This document shows positions 1 to 11,699 of a stretch of 64,000 bases of DNA, piece by piece; the stretch's first letter is position 1, and the number at the start of each line of letters is the position of its first letter. Position numbers and translations under genes: made by a program. Below the pieces are notes generated by a model. The model ran no database searches. It worked only from the letters and a program-made list of their open reading frames with translations, and was not told the origin of the DNA. The DNA is from Megamerina dolium (lineage: Eukaryota; Arthropoda; Insecta; Diptera; Megamerinidae), in contig OY978525.1 of the NCBI GenBank assembly GCA_963854835.1, positions 103,703,917 through 103,767,916 on the forward strand, in the 5' to 3' direction.

Positions 1-1429
1 GGCCACATAAGTAAGTAAGTGTGTTCGTGTAGAGAGAGCAACTAAGGAACAATAATGATTGATGAGTATGTGTGAACGGCAGTCATCCATGCTTTATTGT
101 CAGACAGCAACTGGTCGTGTAATACACAGAGAGCGCTCTGTGAGTTAGCTTTTTAAGACTCTTCAGAGTCATTTAAGAATAACTTTTAGAAGCGCTCTGA
201 GAACGCTCTTCATTTTCACACTTTTAGGACTCCTTTTTATGAGCGCTCATATTATGGTTTGTTGGGTAACTACGGGTCATAGAGCTTTTCAAAAGTTTTC
301 GAGTTTTTAAAGCATACGCCTTCAAGAACGTTGGGATATTTCGAAAGTGTCACTCCGCCAACAAACAACAAAAAGGACTCCAATGGCGCTGGTGTATTTC
401 TAAAATGCATGTACATGTCAAAAAATGGCGACTGAGCACCATTTCGGAAACTGTTCTGCGATTTGCAAGCATACAAGATAAATGATTGTTCCTAAGATTA
501 AGTTAAAAAAGGCGATTTCTAAAAATAAAGCTAATTTGTTTTTGTAGTCTTGTGAAAGAAATTGTTCTTCCTTCATATAAACACATCCTGCTTTACATCA
601 GTTTAGTGACATTTTACACGCAGCTAGCTCTTTTTAACTGGCCATCCTCAAGTTATATTGAAAATTAATTTATGTGTTTTCATAAAGTTTCCAAAAACTT
701 GATTGAAATTCTCTACTTTCTATTGCTAAGTTGCCAGATGAGTTCTTGGACTCATAAATGACTAAATAAATCGATAAAAATAATCGAAAATAAAATCGAT
801 AATTTTTGACCAAACAGAAGGATCATAGCAACATAGCAATGGATCATAGTCAAAATTTAAATAATTTAAAGTTATATTCAACTCTCTTCACATATTTGTA
901 CTACAAAAATCTCTCAAAAAATCCGATTAAGATGACCTTAACTTTGGGTTTAACTACAAGCCTATGTATTTTAACGACTCTATATCCGTACGTTATCTAA
1001 CTACAAATCACTGATTTGAATTTCTAAAACTTTCATACAAATTACTAAAATATCTATAAACTGCTACTTCATAAATATTGCGAATGCACTGAATATTTTG
1101 CTGTGCTTTATATTTAAGTACATGCTCGTCTGAAAAATCCAACAATGCTTACATCATCACCAGCATGATCATCATGAATATTCTGTCAATTCATCATACT
1201 GAAGTGTTTCACAAAATAAAGTATACACACATGTAAATGCATATAGTATAAACGAGTATAAACAAATATAACATACAACATGCGAATTTGCAATAATGGT
1301 GGTAATGCACAGTGGGTAAGTATAGCTATAAGTTACTTACAGTGACGTGGATAAATATACTCGTAATATACAATATAATCGAAAGCACTCATTTTTAGTT
1401 AGAGTATATGTATAAAGTTGAGCCCTCTC
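1..1429. other. AT-rich intergenic stretch
   Basis: No coding region is supportable here. The only visible structure is a cluster of GAGCGCTC-type palindromic motifs between about 125 and 250 (AGAGCGCTCT near 130, GCGCTCTGAGAACGCTC near 192, GAGCGCTCAT near 241). The short ORFs lack codon structure or recognisable motifs and look like chance frames. Confidence 0.6.
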
Positions 1430-1860
1430 TCGAAGAACGAAAACTACACTCTACAAGTCTCTCATCATGCCTGTCCTTACATATGGCGCTGAAGCTTGGA
1501 CAATTTCCACCTCGGATGATCGAATGCTTGGAGTTTTCGGGAGAAGAGTCTTACGCAAGATTTTTGGACCTATTTGCGTTGGTGGCGAGTACCGAATAAG
1601 GTACAACCATGAGCTGTACGAGTTGTATGCTGATATTGACATAGTAAAGCACATCAAAATCCAGCGGCTACGCTGGTTAGGTCATGTCGAGCGAATGGAA
1701 GAACACGCTCCAGCTAAGAAGGTGTTATATTCGGAACCCGCTGGAGGATGACGCAGAAGAGGAAGACCTAACCTCCGGTAGAAAGACCAAGTACTGGAGA
1801 ACTTGATTAGCGAAGAACAGGGATGGCTTGCGAAGCATGTTATATTCGGCCTAAATCGAT
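1430..1860 (+). mobile_element. Non-LTR retrotransposon 3' end (reverse transcriptase C-terminal region)
   Basis: The frame from 1467 reads MPVLTYGAEAWTIS, then LGVFGRRVLRKIFGPI, RYNHELYELYADIDIVKHIK and QRLRWLGHVERMEEHAPAKK, followed after a stop by RRRGRPNLR. This is the conserved region downstream of the reverse transcriptase palm in many insect non-LTR elements, where a WxGHVxRM motif precedes a basic GRP motif. The upstream palm domain is absent, so it is a 5'-truncated copy, with stops at the GGxRRRGRP junction and in the following segment. Related, more decayed pieces occur at about 34.1 and 44.9 kb. The clade cannot be fixed from this region alone. Confidence 0.75.
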
Positions 1861-4690
1861 ATTCGATTGTTATGTTAAGTATATGTATAATGTTTCAATA
1901 TTTTAAATTTTTTATAATGTTTCCAATATAATTTATTCACATGCAACATTGTTTTACAAAAATCCTCTCCTACATGCTAGTATAGAGTACTAATTTAGTT
2001 TCCCAAAATTATGGAATGGTGGATTGAAAAATTACGCTACATTCCATAGAAAATTTCGAAATTATTGTGTAAACAAAAAAGTGAAATTCACAAAGATTCA
2101 TGAAGATTCATTAGAATATATTGGTACAATTTCACTATTCGGCTGTTACGACTTAATTTCCCGTACCCAAATTGGATAGAAAGAGCTTCAGGATAATGGA
2201 AGAACTTACCAAGGCATATCGCCTAATATAAGTAGAACTCTTTTTACTACTGTCTGAAAGAGAAGCAATAAGGTAATTAATAGCGAACAGGAACATCTCG
2301 TTGCCGACGATTGTGGAACAGCTGCAGTTTTCACTTGAGTCAACAATTCGTTTTATTATTTTTGCTACTACTGCTGAAATTGTCTATACTACTACATTGG
2401 TATAATTACTACTATGCTATTTACTGTATGACAAAATGAGCAATAACAATATAAAGAAATAATATAATAAATGAATTATAGAACAAGAAGAAGTGAATAG
2501 CTACTAGAGCAGTATGCAGTAACAGCAGCAATAACAATAACAATTGCATACGATTCTAAAGTAAAGCTTACAGAGGGCAAAATAAGCAAGAGATACAGAA
2601 CAAAAATCAATTTGTATTTATTGACGCAATTATCGTGCATATGTCCACGCGCATTGAATTTTTTGTTTGTTTGTCTATTTATATGAGAGTAGAATTCAAT
2701 ATAATCAAGAAACAAAAAATAAAATAAAAATATTCTCCCTCACCTCCCATCAAACTAAATAATCGTACTCTTATCTTTGTTCGTACAACTTGCTGGCTGA
2801 CTGACTGTCTATTAATTACTGATGAAGTGATGCAATTTGTATACGAATCGATTCTATTCAATATACATATACATTCATATACATAAGCACATAAGACATA
2901 TACAATATGTATAATGAATACATATTTGGTACATGTACATGCATATAGATTTACAATGCTCATGGTATGACACTATATGTGTCACACATACTCTCATATT
3001 CTACACATGTATTTACCTCTATAGCCAAATAATTCTCTTCCATATTTTCCTCTATGTATACAAATAAATGATGTCCAATCATATCATTGCCATTCAACAT
3101 TGTGATTGTGCTACTACTATATTCCTTCTATCGAGAATTGAACATGGAAAAATATTCGATTCTAATAACAAATGCATTCAAGCTGGCAATTTATATTAAT
3201 TGATCTCATAGATATACATAATTTACTTGCATTTGTATGCAAATACTCGCATTGTTCAATATGGGCATTTTCTGGATTGGTGGCTCAACATTCATACACA
3301 TTAAATATGAAGGAAAGTAAAGACAAACGCAAGGATGTGGTCCAAATATTGCCATCAATTTAAACAAAAAATTAGGAGAAATCAATAAAAATATAAAGTA
3401 TAGTCGTGCACCTGACATAACGGATGCAACAAATTTTCCTTTTCTATTTCTATTCCTATTTCTATCTATCTATCTATAATTCACTTACATTCTAATATTC
3501 GTTCATTTAAGCTACAGGTAATGAAAACAAATTTTTGGGCATGTTAAATAAAAAAAATGTTTCAATTTGAGTTGACCTTTGCTGAGGAAGGCCCATATAC
3601 CTATACGCCCAGTAGAAAAGTTGATTCTTACCTAAGGGATTATAGTATAGTTACATTCATTGTGTTTTGTATCAGCCATAAAACTTTATTGCCAAATTGC
3701 AATTAATTTTGTATATTATACAATAATTTCAATTGCATATGTATGAAACTGGAATATGAAGTGTGTTTTATTAGGCCATTATTTTCCTCTTAATCCATTA
3801 ATCCATTTTAATCCATTACGAAAGACCAAAGGATTAATAGGTTCAAAAAAGTAGCCTCATGAAATTTTACTATAACTGTAGCTGAAGGGTTAAACTTCAT
3901 TTAAATATTAAAAATGACCCAGGAGCAAAGACTAAACATATATACAAGCATAATAAAAATAGTAGAACTGTAGAAAGATAGCAATATATGTACAATATAG
4001 AAATTTAAATACTTTATAGCCCTTTGTGGTTATAGTAGGTAGTATGTGGATTCCATTGCCAAACATAGAGGATTTCTAGAATTATTTTGTAAACACCGTA
4101 CTTTATTTCTCACTAGGCAAATGTCTGCTTACTTATTTACATATATGTACATATTTATATTCATAATAATATTTTTCTTTCTTGTTGCTGCTGTTTTACA
4201 GATGGCGTTACGTAATTACTGTTTGGAGCATTCATTTTGTAGCATCAACAAACATCAATAATAGTAATGGCGACTATTGTAAATGATTTGTTGGAAATTT
4301 GTAATATTTTGTTATTATTGTAATTGTATGTAGTTGTTCGTAGTGATATTATTGTTGCTGTTGCTATTATTTATGTAAAACTTATTCTGTATAATTTGCA
4401 GGTGTAATAATTTAAAAAAAAAAGAAATGAAAAAAATGATGAAATCAGTTTCACAAGTCCAACATTTGCGTGAATTGAAAAAGTAGAGTGAAAAAAAAAC
4501 GTTATGAAATTGAGTCATTTCTCAAGCAATTTCTGAAAAAAAAGGGAATAAAATGGGAGAATAAACAATGCTAAAGGTCGTGGACAAAGGCCGGTGAATC
4601 CTCACCATGTAGATTGTGGGACTATTCATTATGAGGTGCTATCGTCTGGTCCAACTATTGATTTGGCTCTCAACTGTGAGCAGGTCCAAA
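1861..4690. other. AT-rich intergenic stretch
   Basis: No gene or recognisable mobile element is seen. It holds short simple-sequence tracts, for example TATC repeats near 3463 and homopolymer A/T runs near 4411-4545. Short ORFs here have no domain-like content. Confidence 0.55.
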
Positions 4691-4699
4691 TTTCGAATA

Positions 4700-5005
4700 C
4701 TTCTTCCAGCAATGGAGACCGTATCTCGGCAATGATTCGACAATGTTGACTTCACGAAACTTCAGAGAAATTATCTAGAGACGTTAAATCCCGATCTCGG
4801 TGACTGATCCATTTCGAGAAATAACACGTTCACCAAATATTTCCTTCAATAAGTCGATTGTTTGACGTGCTGTACTGCCTGTGGTGTCATCCTCTTGGAA
4901 AAACATTTCTTCAATCAATATGCCATTCACTTAGGAAACGAAATAATCGGTAATCATGGCTCTATCACGCACGCGGTTGTCAATAATTTCTTCACTGTTC
5001 TCATT
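4700..5005 (-). mobile_element. Decayed Tc1/mariner-superfamily transposase fragment
   Basis: Read on the minus strand, the segment gives NRVRDRAMITDYFV, then IEEMFFQEDDTTGSTARQTIDLLKEIFGERVISRNGSV. This resembles the second catalytic block (WFQQDGATxHTAR...LLxExFGxRxISRxG) of an insect DDE transposase family of the IS630-Tc1-mariner superfamily. The aspartate of that block is retained (QEDD). The following WPPRSxDLTPLD region is only faintly visible in shifted frames. No terminal repeats were found, and a SINE abuts one side. Function is certainly lost. Confidence 0.5.
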
Positions 5006-5012
5006 TACCGTA

Positions 5013-5347
5013 GGTGCCGTGACTCAGTGGTTATTGTGTTGGGCTTCTGATCTGTAGGTCGTGGGTTCAATCCCCGGCTGAAGCATAACAAATTTTCATA
5101 TCGAAAAGATTTTTCTTTCGAACGGTATCCACCTGTCGGGAAGCAATTGGCAATTCTTTTAAAAGCTTCTAAAATAACTCTGTGACAAAGCTGAGAAAAA
5201 GCGATGTGGCAAGCGTTCTGCCGTTCGGAACCGGATAAAATAAGTAAATTCCTTCTGTCCAAAATTTAACACGCACAACAGTAATGGAAGAGAAGCTCGA
5301 CCAAAGAGCCCTTTGGGGCTTATAAGTGCCACATATATTTATATATT
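5013..5347 (+). mobile_element. tRNA-derived SINE, copy A
   Basis: The tRNA-like head starts GGTGCCGTGACTCAGTGG (one substitution in the A box against the other copies' GTAGCTCAGTGG) and has a B-box-like GGGTTCAATCCCC. The body and the 3' hairpin AGCCCTTTGGGGCT match the other copies. It has lost part of the internal hairpin (the CCGACAG arm and the following GTAACAACTTGCCATG). Probable target duplications flank it: GTTCTCATTTAC before and GTTCTCAATTTTTAC after. The tail is a short AT-rich run. Confidence 0.9.
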
Positions 5348-6831
5348 TGTTCTCAATTTTTACAAAGTAAGGGACACATTATTCCACTAGCCCATTAAGT
5401 ACACCAAACAGTGAGTTTTTGTGTATATAACAGTGTCTCGTGAATCTCTCGTCGAATCTCTTCACTCCAAATGTGACAATTGAGCCAAAAATAGGCACAT
5501 CTCTGCACAGAATATTGCGATAAAACGGTAGTTTGAATTCCAATTGATTGTGTCCATTGACCGAAAGTACGGCGCGAATGATGGCCATTCGGCTTTAATT
5601 CCTACAAGTGGCAAAGCAAACTGAGCAAAATTGTTAATAACGTTGCCAGATCTGACCAATTTCTGATCGTTTAATCGTCATCGGAAAATGGAACCTCTAA
5701 AAAACACCCTTTATTACATAACATATTTGTATATGTTTTACGTTTGAAAAAATATATTGAAAATTTGAATTATAATTAAATAAGAAACTACAAGAACAAT
5801 ATCCACAATATAAGATTCTATTCATTCTAGGCCAAAAATACAAAAAATATTTGCATTTGCTCTTTACTAGTGCGCCCTCCTTTGGGGGCCGGCCGCATAA
5901 TCTAACCTAACCTTGCTCTTTATTAGAAGACTAGGCTGGTTCTTCAGTATTGTCCAATATAAAACACGAATTTCAACAAGGATCAATATTTGTATTATGG
6001 TTCTAAGATATCAAAAAAATTCATAATAGTTAATTTTTTTCCCTCATAAATATTTTTCCAGAGCTGTCTAAAAATCAATCTACTCATCCCTCTGTATATG
6101 AAAACAATAAAAATAAAATCTATTTATACTATGTTGTATTATAAAATGTAAGTATACGTTTTCCTTGTACAAATCGCTGAACCCGCTCTGATCTGCTATT
6201 CAGAACAAGGTGAACATGATCATAATAGCAGTCACAATAATTGTACATATTAACATTTACAAAGCAAATTCTATCATTATAACAAAAAAAAATGTGTAAA
6301 AATGTGTACGTAAAACCAAATAAACTCATGAACGATTGAGTTAAATAATCAAGTTACTGACTGGCATTTAGGTATATGTGCAAATTGTTTGTTAATTGGC
6401 AACTATTATATATTATATATAAATATGCTCGTATGCTTATAGTCTTTTTTAAGTTACTTCAATATTAAATAGATAGTAACATTTAGGTATGTTAAGTAGT
6501 TACACATCGTCTATGCCTATGTACATACATGTATTCGCGTACATATCAAAATCTTTTTATGGTTTGAATATTTCGTATAATCTTGGCAATTATTTACTTA
6601 TGTAATATCTACTATCTGAAAAAAAAACTCATTTGAAATTGTTCATTGATTCAATTTAATCAATGACTTATGCACCCAACATTTTTCATTATATATGTAA
6701 TTATGCTACTATGGGCCAAAAATGTTTTAATTTGGTAGTTCTGTTTCTGTCATATGCGTAAAATTTCATAACATCTCTATTTCTTAAATAGTTTTCCGTT
6801 TTCTGAACACCCAAAATTTTCCGATTTTTAC
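5348..6831. other. AT-rich intergenic stretch
   Basis: No supportable gene. Short ORFs on both strands are chance frames. A G-rich patch near 5870-5895 (CCTTTGGGGGCCGGCCGC) stands out in composition but has no assigned function. Confidence 0.55.
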
Positions 6832-7220
6832 AAAGTTTGAAATTATCCAACAAAGAAATTGCACTAAAGATTGTGCACGGAATAAAATTTATGCAGGCAA
6901 AACAATGCAAATGTTACAAAAGACCTTCTGTGGATAGGCTTTATCGAAAACACAAGTATATATGTAAATGGTATAAATTGTTCAAAGAGGGGCGAGTAAG
7001 CGTTGAACACGCAGAACGTCCTGGATGACCAATCACATGAACTAATGAATGACAAGTCAGTCAAATCAAAGAATTGTTGCTTGAAAACCGTCGATTGGAA
7101 AGTTAGGGAACTTACTGATGTTGTTAGAATATCAGAAAGATCAGTAAAGACCATTTAAAAAAACACACTGTCATCACAAAGTCAAGAGACCCCTCCTTGG
7201 ACACCGATGGAGTCGATAGA
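6832..7220 (+). mobile_element. Mariner transposase N-terminal remnant
   Basis: The frame from 6837 reads KLSNKEIALKIVHGIKFMQ, a mariner-like N-terminus, and continues to CKWYKLFKEGRVSVEHAERPG, the mariner signature xWxxxFKxGRxSxED. After a stop it resumes with QIKELLLENRRL, TDVVRISERSVK and a SQETPPWTP-like stretch, matching the second helix-turn-helix region. It has several stops and frame changes, and the catalytic domain is absent. It is an old fragment of a mariner family with an N-terminal HTH of the GRESVED type. Confidence 0.7.
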
Positions 7221-7558
7221 TGACATACAAGCTGAATCGAAAAAGGTATTGTAGACTATCACGGATATTGAATATAACAATTGCTTTGATGATTGGAAAT
7301 AACGTTAGAATAAGTGTATTGGCTGGAGACTACTTTGAAGGGAATGAAATTGATTTGGAAGAAAAAATAAAGATTTGTGTTAGTTATAACCAATTTTTTA
7401 TTTCAAGCATTGGCATTCAATTGGCAATTCTACCGAATCATGCAGAGAATACCAATACATTAACCAACTGGGCTTTGTATAAAATTATGAAGGAAACCAT
7501 CGAAATAGCCCCAAAAAAGTAGTAGCAGTTCTACTTCGTCTTAGGAGCAAAAGTCTAT

Positions 7559-7691
7559 GGTCTGTTGTTATAGTCAAAGTTAAAATCATCAAGTTAAAAT
7601 CGACTTGTTTGATAAATTTTCTATACATAACTCTGCCTAAAGGCCATTTATAATTTTAAGATGATTTTAAGTTTGACTATAACTTCGGGCT
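7559..7691. mobile_element. Small MITE-like inverted-repeat element, copy 1
   Basis: A 24-bp inverted repeat brackets the segment. The left arm, 7567-7590, starts GTTATAGTCAAAGTTAA; the right arm, 7660-7683, is its reverse complement with one mismatch. Outside the arms the ends read GTCTGTT and (reverse complement) GCCCGAA. A second copy with related ends and interior (GTAGTTATAGTC, AGAATCGRCTT) sits at 61691-61825. There is no coding capacity and no clear target duplication. Confidence 0.55.
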
Positions 7692-8839
7692 TATCTGTCC
7701 TAGATGTCTTAATGAATTAGTAGAATAGAAAGTAGGACACAGTAACACACTTGTTCATACCCTCTAAGTACTCTTCGAAATTTTTTATTTTCTACTAAAT
7801 TGGCCACAACATAATGCAATAGAATGTAAAATTTAAGTCACCCTATCAACTGCATAAGTATTGTATGTATTTCTCTACCTATGTAAAGGTTAAAAAGACC
7901 TACTTATAAATTACTATTAGAATAACCTGTTTCTTGAGAATAATATTAAATATTATTTGGTAAGTAGACAACATCTGTACTCAAATATACTCAAATGTAT
8001 ATACATAAACATCTACATGATATTTACAATTATTACGGGTGCGTGCATGAACAGTGTGCATGCGTGAAGGTTTTCTGTTCATTTTAAACACGACCTACAT
8101 TAAATGTATCTAGTACCTACCTATATTTAGTTAGTATCCACATACAATACACGATACATTTTCACTAGTGCTTATGTACTTATACTAATATGTATTAGTA
8201 ATGTCCAAGCTGATTGCGTGTGAAATGAGTTGACATTTAACATTAATATTGTACATTTTTAAAACTGAAAATACAAAACTCATATCTATGTTATTGTTTA
8301 TGTATAAGTAGGCATATTATGTATATAAAAAAAGTAAATTTTTGACCAAAGAAATATGAACTTTTATGATCATTCGTAATAGTATTTGAAATTTTGCTAA
8401 TGTACATTCACGCGTGTACTATTTTTATTATATATATTGTACCGCACATATATACATACATACATGCATACATATAGCAAATGAAATAATAAAATGTGGA
8501 AACTAATATATGTATATTACTAAATTACTTCGGACATGCAATTGCCTCTATTTATGCGCACCCAAAAGGAAATTGTTCACAAGTAACAATGTTATGTGAC
8601 AATGTCATATGACATGTTATATAGTGCAATACAGAATTACAGCGAGGAGAGAATCAACTGCTTACGTAAGTATGTATAAACGTGTATGATACTTTTACCA
8701 ATTATTTGCTTTGCCTACTATTTCGGCAACGTACTATTTCACTCACCAGAGATGCATATAAAACAATCAAAATAAAATGGTCTATCAATGGGTCTAGACC
8801 GGAATCTTTATAATTAACTTTTTAGGAAACTTTCCACCG
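7692..8839. other. AT-rich intergenic stretch
   Basis: No gene or transposon is recognised. It contains TACATACATATG-type simple sequence and a weakly palindromic GTGCGTGCATGAACAGTGTGCATGCGTG stretch near 8039-8065 (see positions rather than motif for details). Confidence 0.5.
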
Positions 8840-9610
8840 CTAAAATATGCATACACTTTCCACACTTAATAATAAGAGGAATATAGCGACACCCTTAGCT
8901 GCCCCAAAGTGGCCTAGAGAGCTGTTTTCCACAGTCTGCAAATGGGGGAGGAAGTCCGCTCAGTACAATCTTGTGGGTATATCTTTCGATGGTAAAGAGT
9001 TGAGTGCCATTTTGTCTGTGTTTTCGTTAAGCTCATCAAGCAGGTTGCTGTGGATGTTACGCGGGAGAGGTATCCATTGCATTAAGTTGTCGTTGAGGTG
9101 TGATGAAAAATGACATGACAGTAAAAGTAACTGCGAGTAGTTCGGTGTTCACGTACTTTTATAATTTGCGTTTCTTGATGTAAGTGGTGTTCATGCGTTA
9201 CTTTACTACACCCTGAAAGGCGCCAACGTCCACTATGAGTGTTGTTCTTAACTCTTTTGTCCAGGTGGTGAAGAATGTAACGCTTGATTTCTCAATTGAG
9301 AGTGTAAGGTTTCAAAACATCTGGCAGGTATATATTGAATTCGTTGCATGTGGGCGTAATATTGTTTCCTGGGCCCAAAACTATGCAGTTGTCTGCATAA
9401 GAGATTAGTTGTAAGCCATATGGTAACGTAGAAAATTCTGCTAAATAAAAGTTGCAGAAAATAGGCGACATTGCACTACCCTACGGCACTCCTTGCTTTA
9501 CCTTACGAAACGTGGAATATTTTTCTCTGAATTGCGCGAAGGATTGCTGACTAAATTGGTTGACCAACTAATTGGTAAGTCATAGCTTGGTGGAATTTGG
9601 TAAATAATAG
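8840..9610 (-). mobile_element. Jockey-like reverse transcriptase remnant
   Basis: Read on the minus strand, about 9500 down to 9300 gives GVP-stop-GSAMSPIFCNFYLAEF, LPYGLQLISYADNCIVLG, PGNNITPTCNEFNIYLP. These are reverse transcriptase palm motifs: GVPQGSxxSPxLxNxYLAD and the catalytic box, here YADN instead of YADD. The Q codon of GVPQGS is a stop, and the segment after NIYLP has further stops. The downstream region to about 8840 still carries HHLD/TTW-like and Jockey-type connector traces. The element is dead and truncated at both ends. It belongs to a Jockey-like non-LTR lineage by these motifs. Confidence 0.75.
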
Positions 9611-10780
9611 CAGAGTAGGATGTCGTACAGTAGGGATATCATAATGAAGTATTTTTGCGACATTTAATCAATGGGGTATCTTCTGACAGGATGATATCCT
9701 ATTAGTGATGCATGTTGAATGACTTTACAATATTTCCTACTGGAAGGTTTTATTAACATAAATATTGTATGTTATTTAGGCCTTGCAAGTTAAACTGAAT
9801 TGTCGCTTTTCATTAAGAGTACACACACATATATAAACTGATAAATATACACGAGCAGTTATGTATATGTTATAATATCTCTTTAACTGTATCTATGTAC
9901 ATATGCATTTACTATTATCTTTTTTGTATCTACCATTGCGTGACATATTGGATAACATTGTAAAACGTTTAAAATAGACAATTCTGGTCATACCATATGT
10001 ATTGTGGCTATGTATTATATTTATTTTACAAAATTTGATATATACAATTTATACAATTATATGTATGTAATTTTTTCGAAATTGTTGATTTTCAAATATG
10101 TGGTTACTTATACAATTGACCATAATGACCGTATAATGACTATATTTAAATAATTTTGTAATACGTATTACATTTAAAAAATATAATTTTTTAGTATAAT
10201 GTGGACCTATCATCGAAATTAAAAAACGATTGTACAACTCTATAAGAAATAGTACTCAAAATAGGTTGTTTTTTAATAACTGATTTAAATATTCAATCAC
10301 AAGTGATTTTAATTCTACTCTTATATGGGATTCTAATAAGAATCATTTTGAAATCAAACATACCATCAAATAGAAATATTAACATCAAAAAAGGGTAACG
10401 ATACTCACTTTCGGTTCTATTAAAAATTTTTATTTAGATTTTTTTATTTTTGACGATCCATTCTTGCTTCCACATTGTATGAAAAGAAAATCACAAATAT
10501 TATGTATATTTTAAAATCTTCAATAATTGAACTTTTGCAATATTTGACGACTGTTTTATTGATTTTTAGAGATTTATTTATAGTGTCTTGCAGCGTTTGG
10601 GAATTTGCGTGCACATATACTCGTACATACATATGTGTGTTCATATGTCATCAAGTGATAAATTGAAGATTTTTTTTTTTTTATTCATTCAATTTTTTTT
10701 GTTTTTTTTTTTGTTCATACACACAAGCCTAAAGGCATGTAAAGCATTAATGCTATCGTTTCGATTTTTATTAAGTAATA
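9611..10780. other. AT-rich intergenic stretch
   Basis: Nothing coding is supportable. The sequence is AT-rich, and a long T run (about 10781-10801) leads into the next SINE. Confidence 0.5.
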
Positions 10781-10801
10781 TTTTTTTTTTTTTTTTTTTT
10801 T

Positions 10802-11147
10802 ATGTGGCACTTAAAGCCCCAAAGGGCTCATTGGCCGAGCTTCTCTTCCATTACTGTTGTGCGTCTTAAATTTGGACAGTATTAGAAGGGACCTACTTAT
10901 TTTAGCCGGTTCCGAACGGCAGAACACTTGTGACATCACTTTTTCTGAGCTTTGTCACAGAGTTCTTTAAGAAGCTTTTTCATGGCAAGTGTTACTGTCG
11001 AAAGAATTGCCAATTGCTTGCCGACAGGTGGGTACCATTCGAAAGAAAAATCTTATCGATATTAAATTTGTTACGCATCAGCCGGGGATTGAACCACGAC
11101 CTACAGATCAGAAGGCGAACACACTAACCACTGAGCTACGGCACCCA
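10802..11147 (-). mobile_element. tRNA-derived SINE, copy B
   Basis: Full-length copy in minus orientation. The 3' end reads ATGTGGCACTTAAAGCCCC at 10802 and the tRNA-like head ends at GCTACGGCACCC near 11145. The 3' hairpin has the TTTG loop. Preceding it on the + strand is a run of about 20 T, i.e. an A-rich tail on the element's own strand. It forms a head-to-head pair with copy C, 220 bp away. The small ORFs inside are SINE sequence, not protein genes. Confidence 0.92.
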
Positions 11148-11366
11148 TAATATAATAAATAAATAAAACTAAATTGATTTAGAACTTGTATACCTGAAAA
11201 TAATACTGTTCTCTCAGCACAATTGTGATACTAATGCGTGCCTATAATATAAAATTAAAAATGCAATACAATAACATGTTGATACGCGAGTAAAATTAAT
11301 TAATAAATTATAAATATAAAAAAAGACATTCTTATTTCCAAAATAATACACATTAATCATATAAAG

Positions 11367-11687
11367 GATGCCGTAGCTCAGTGGTTAGCGTGTTCGCCTT
11401 CTGATCTGTAGGTCGTAGTTTATATCGATAAGATTTTTCTTTCGAATGGTACCCACCTGTCGGCAAGCAATTGGCAATTCTTCCGACAGTAACAACTTGC
11501 CATGAAAAAGCTTCTAAAAGAACTCTGTGACAAAGCTCAGAAAAAGCGATGTCAAAAGTGTTCTGCCGTTCGGAACCGGCTAAATTAAGTAGGTCCATTC
11601 TAATACTGTCCAAATTTAAGACGCACAATGGAAGAGAAGCTCGGCCAATGAGCCCTTTGGGGCTTTAAGTGCCATATATTTATTTAT
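11367..11687 (+). mobile_element. tRNA-derived SINE, copy C, lacking the B box
   Basis: It is flanked by a perfect 12-bp target duplication, AATCATATAAAG, at 11355-11366 and 11688-11699. The head is GATGCCGTAGCTCAGTGGTTAGCG with an intact A box. About 30 nt including GGTTCAATCCCCGGC and ATGCATAACAAAT are missing between GTAGGTCGT and TATATCGATAAG, which removes the B box. The body and 3' hairpin are otherwise intact. The deletion either followed insertion or was present in the inserting RNA. Confidence 0.93.
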
Positions 11688-11699
11688 AATCATATAAAG

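Noticed and set aside
8847..9113. 88-codon plus-strand ORF
   Set aside because: Runs opposite to the Jockey-like reverse transcriptase remnant and shows no family motifs.
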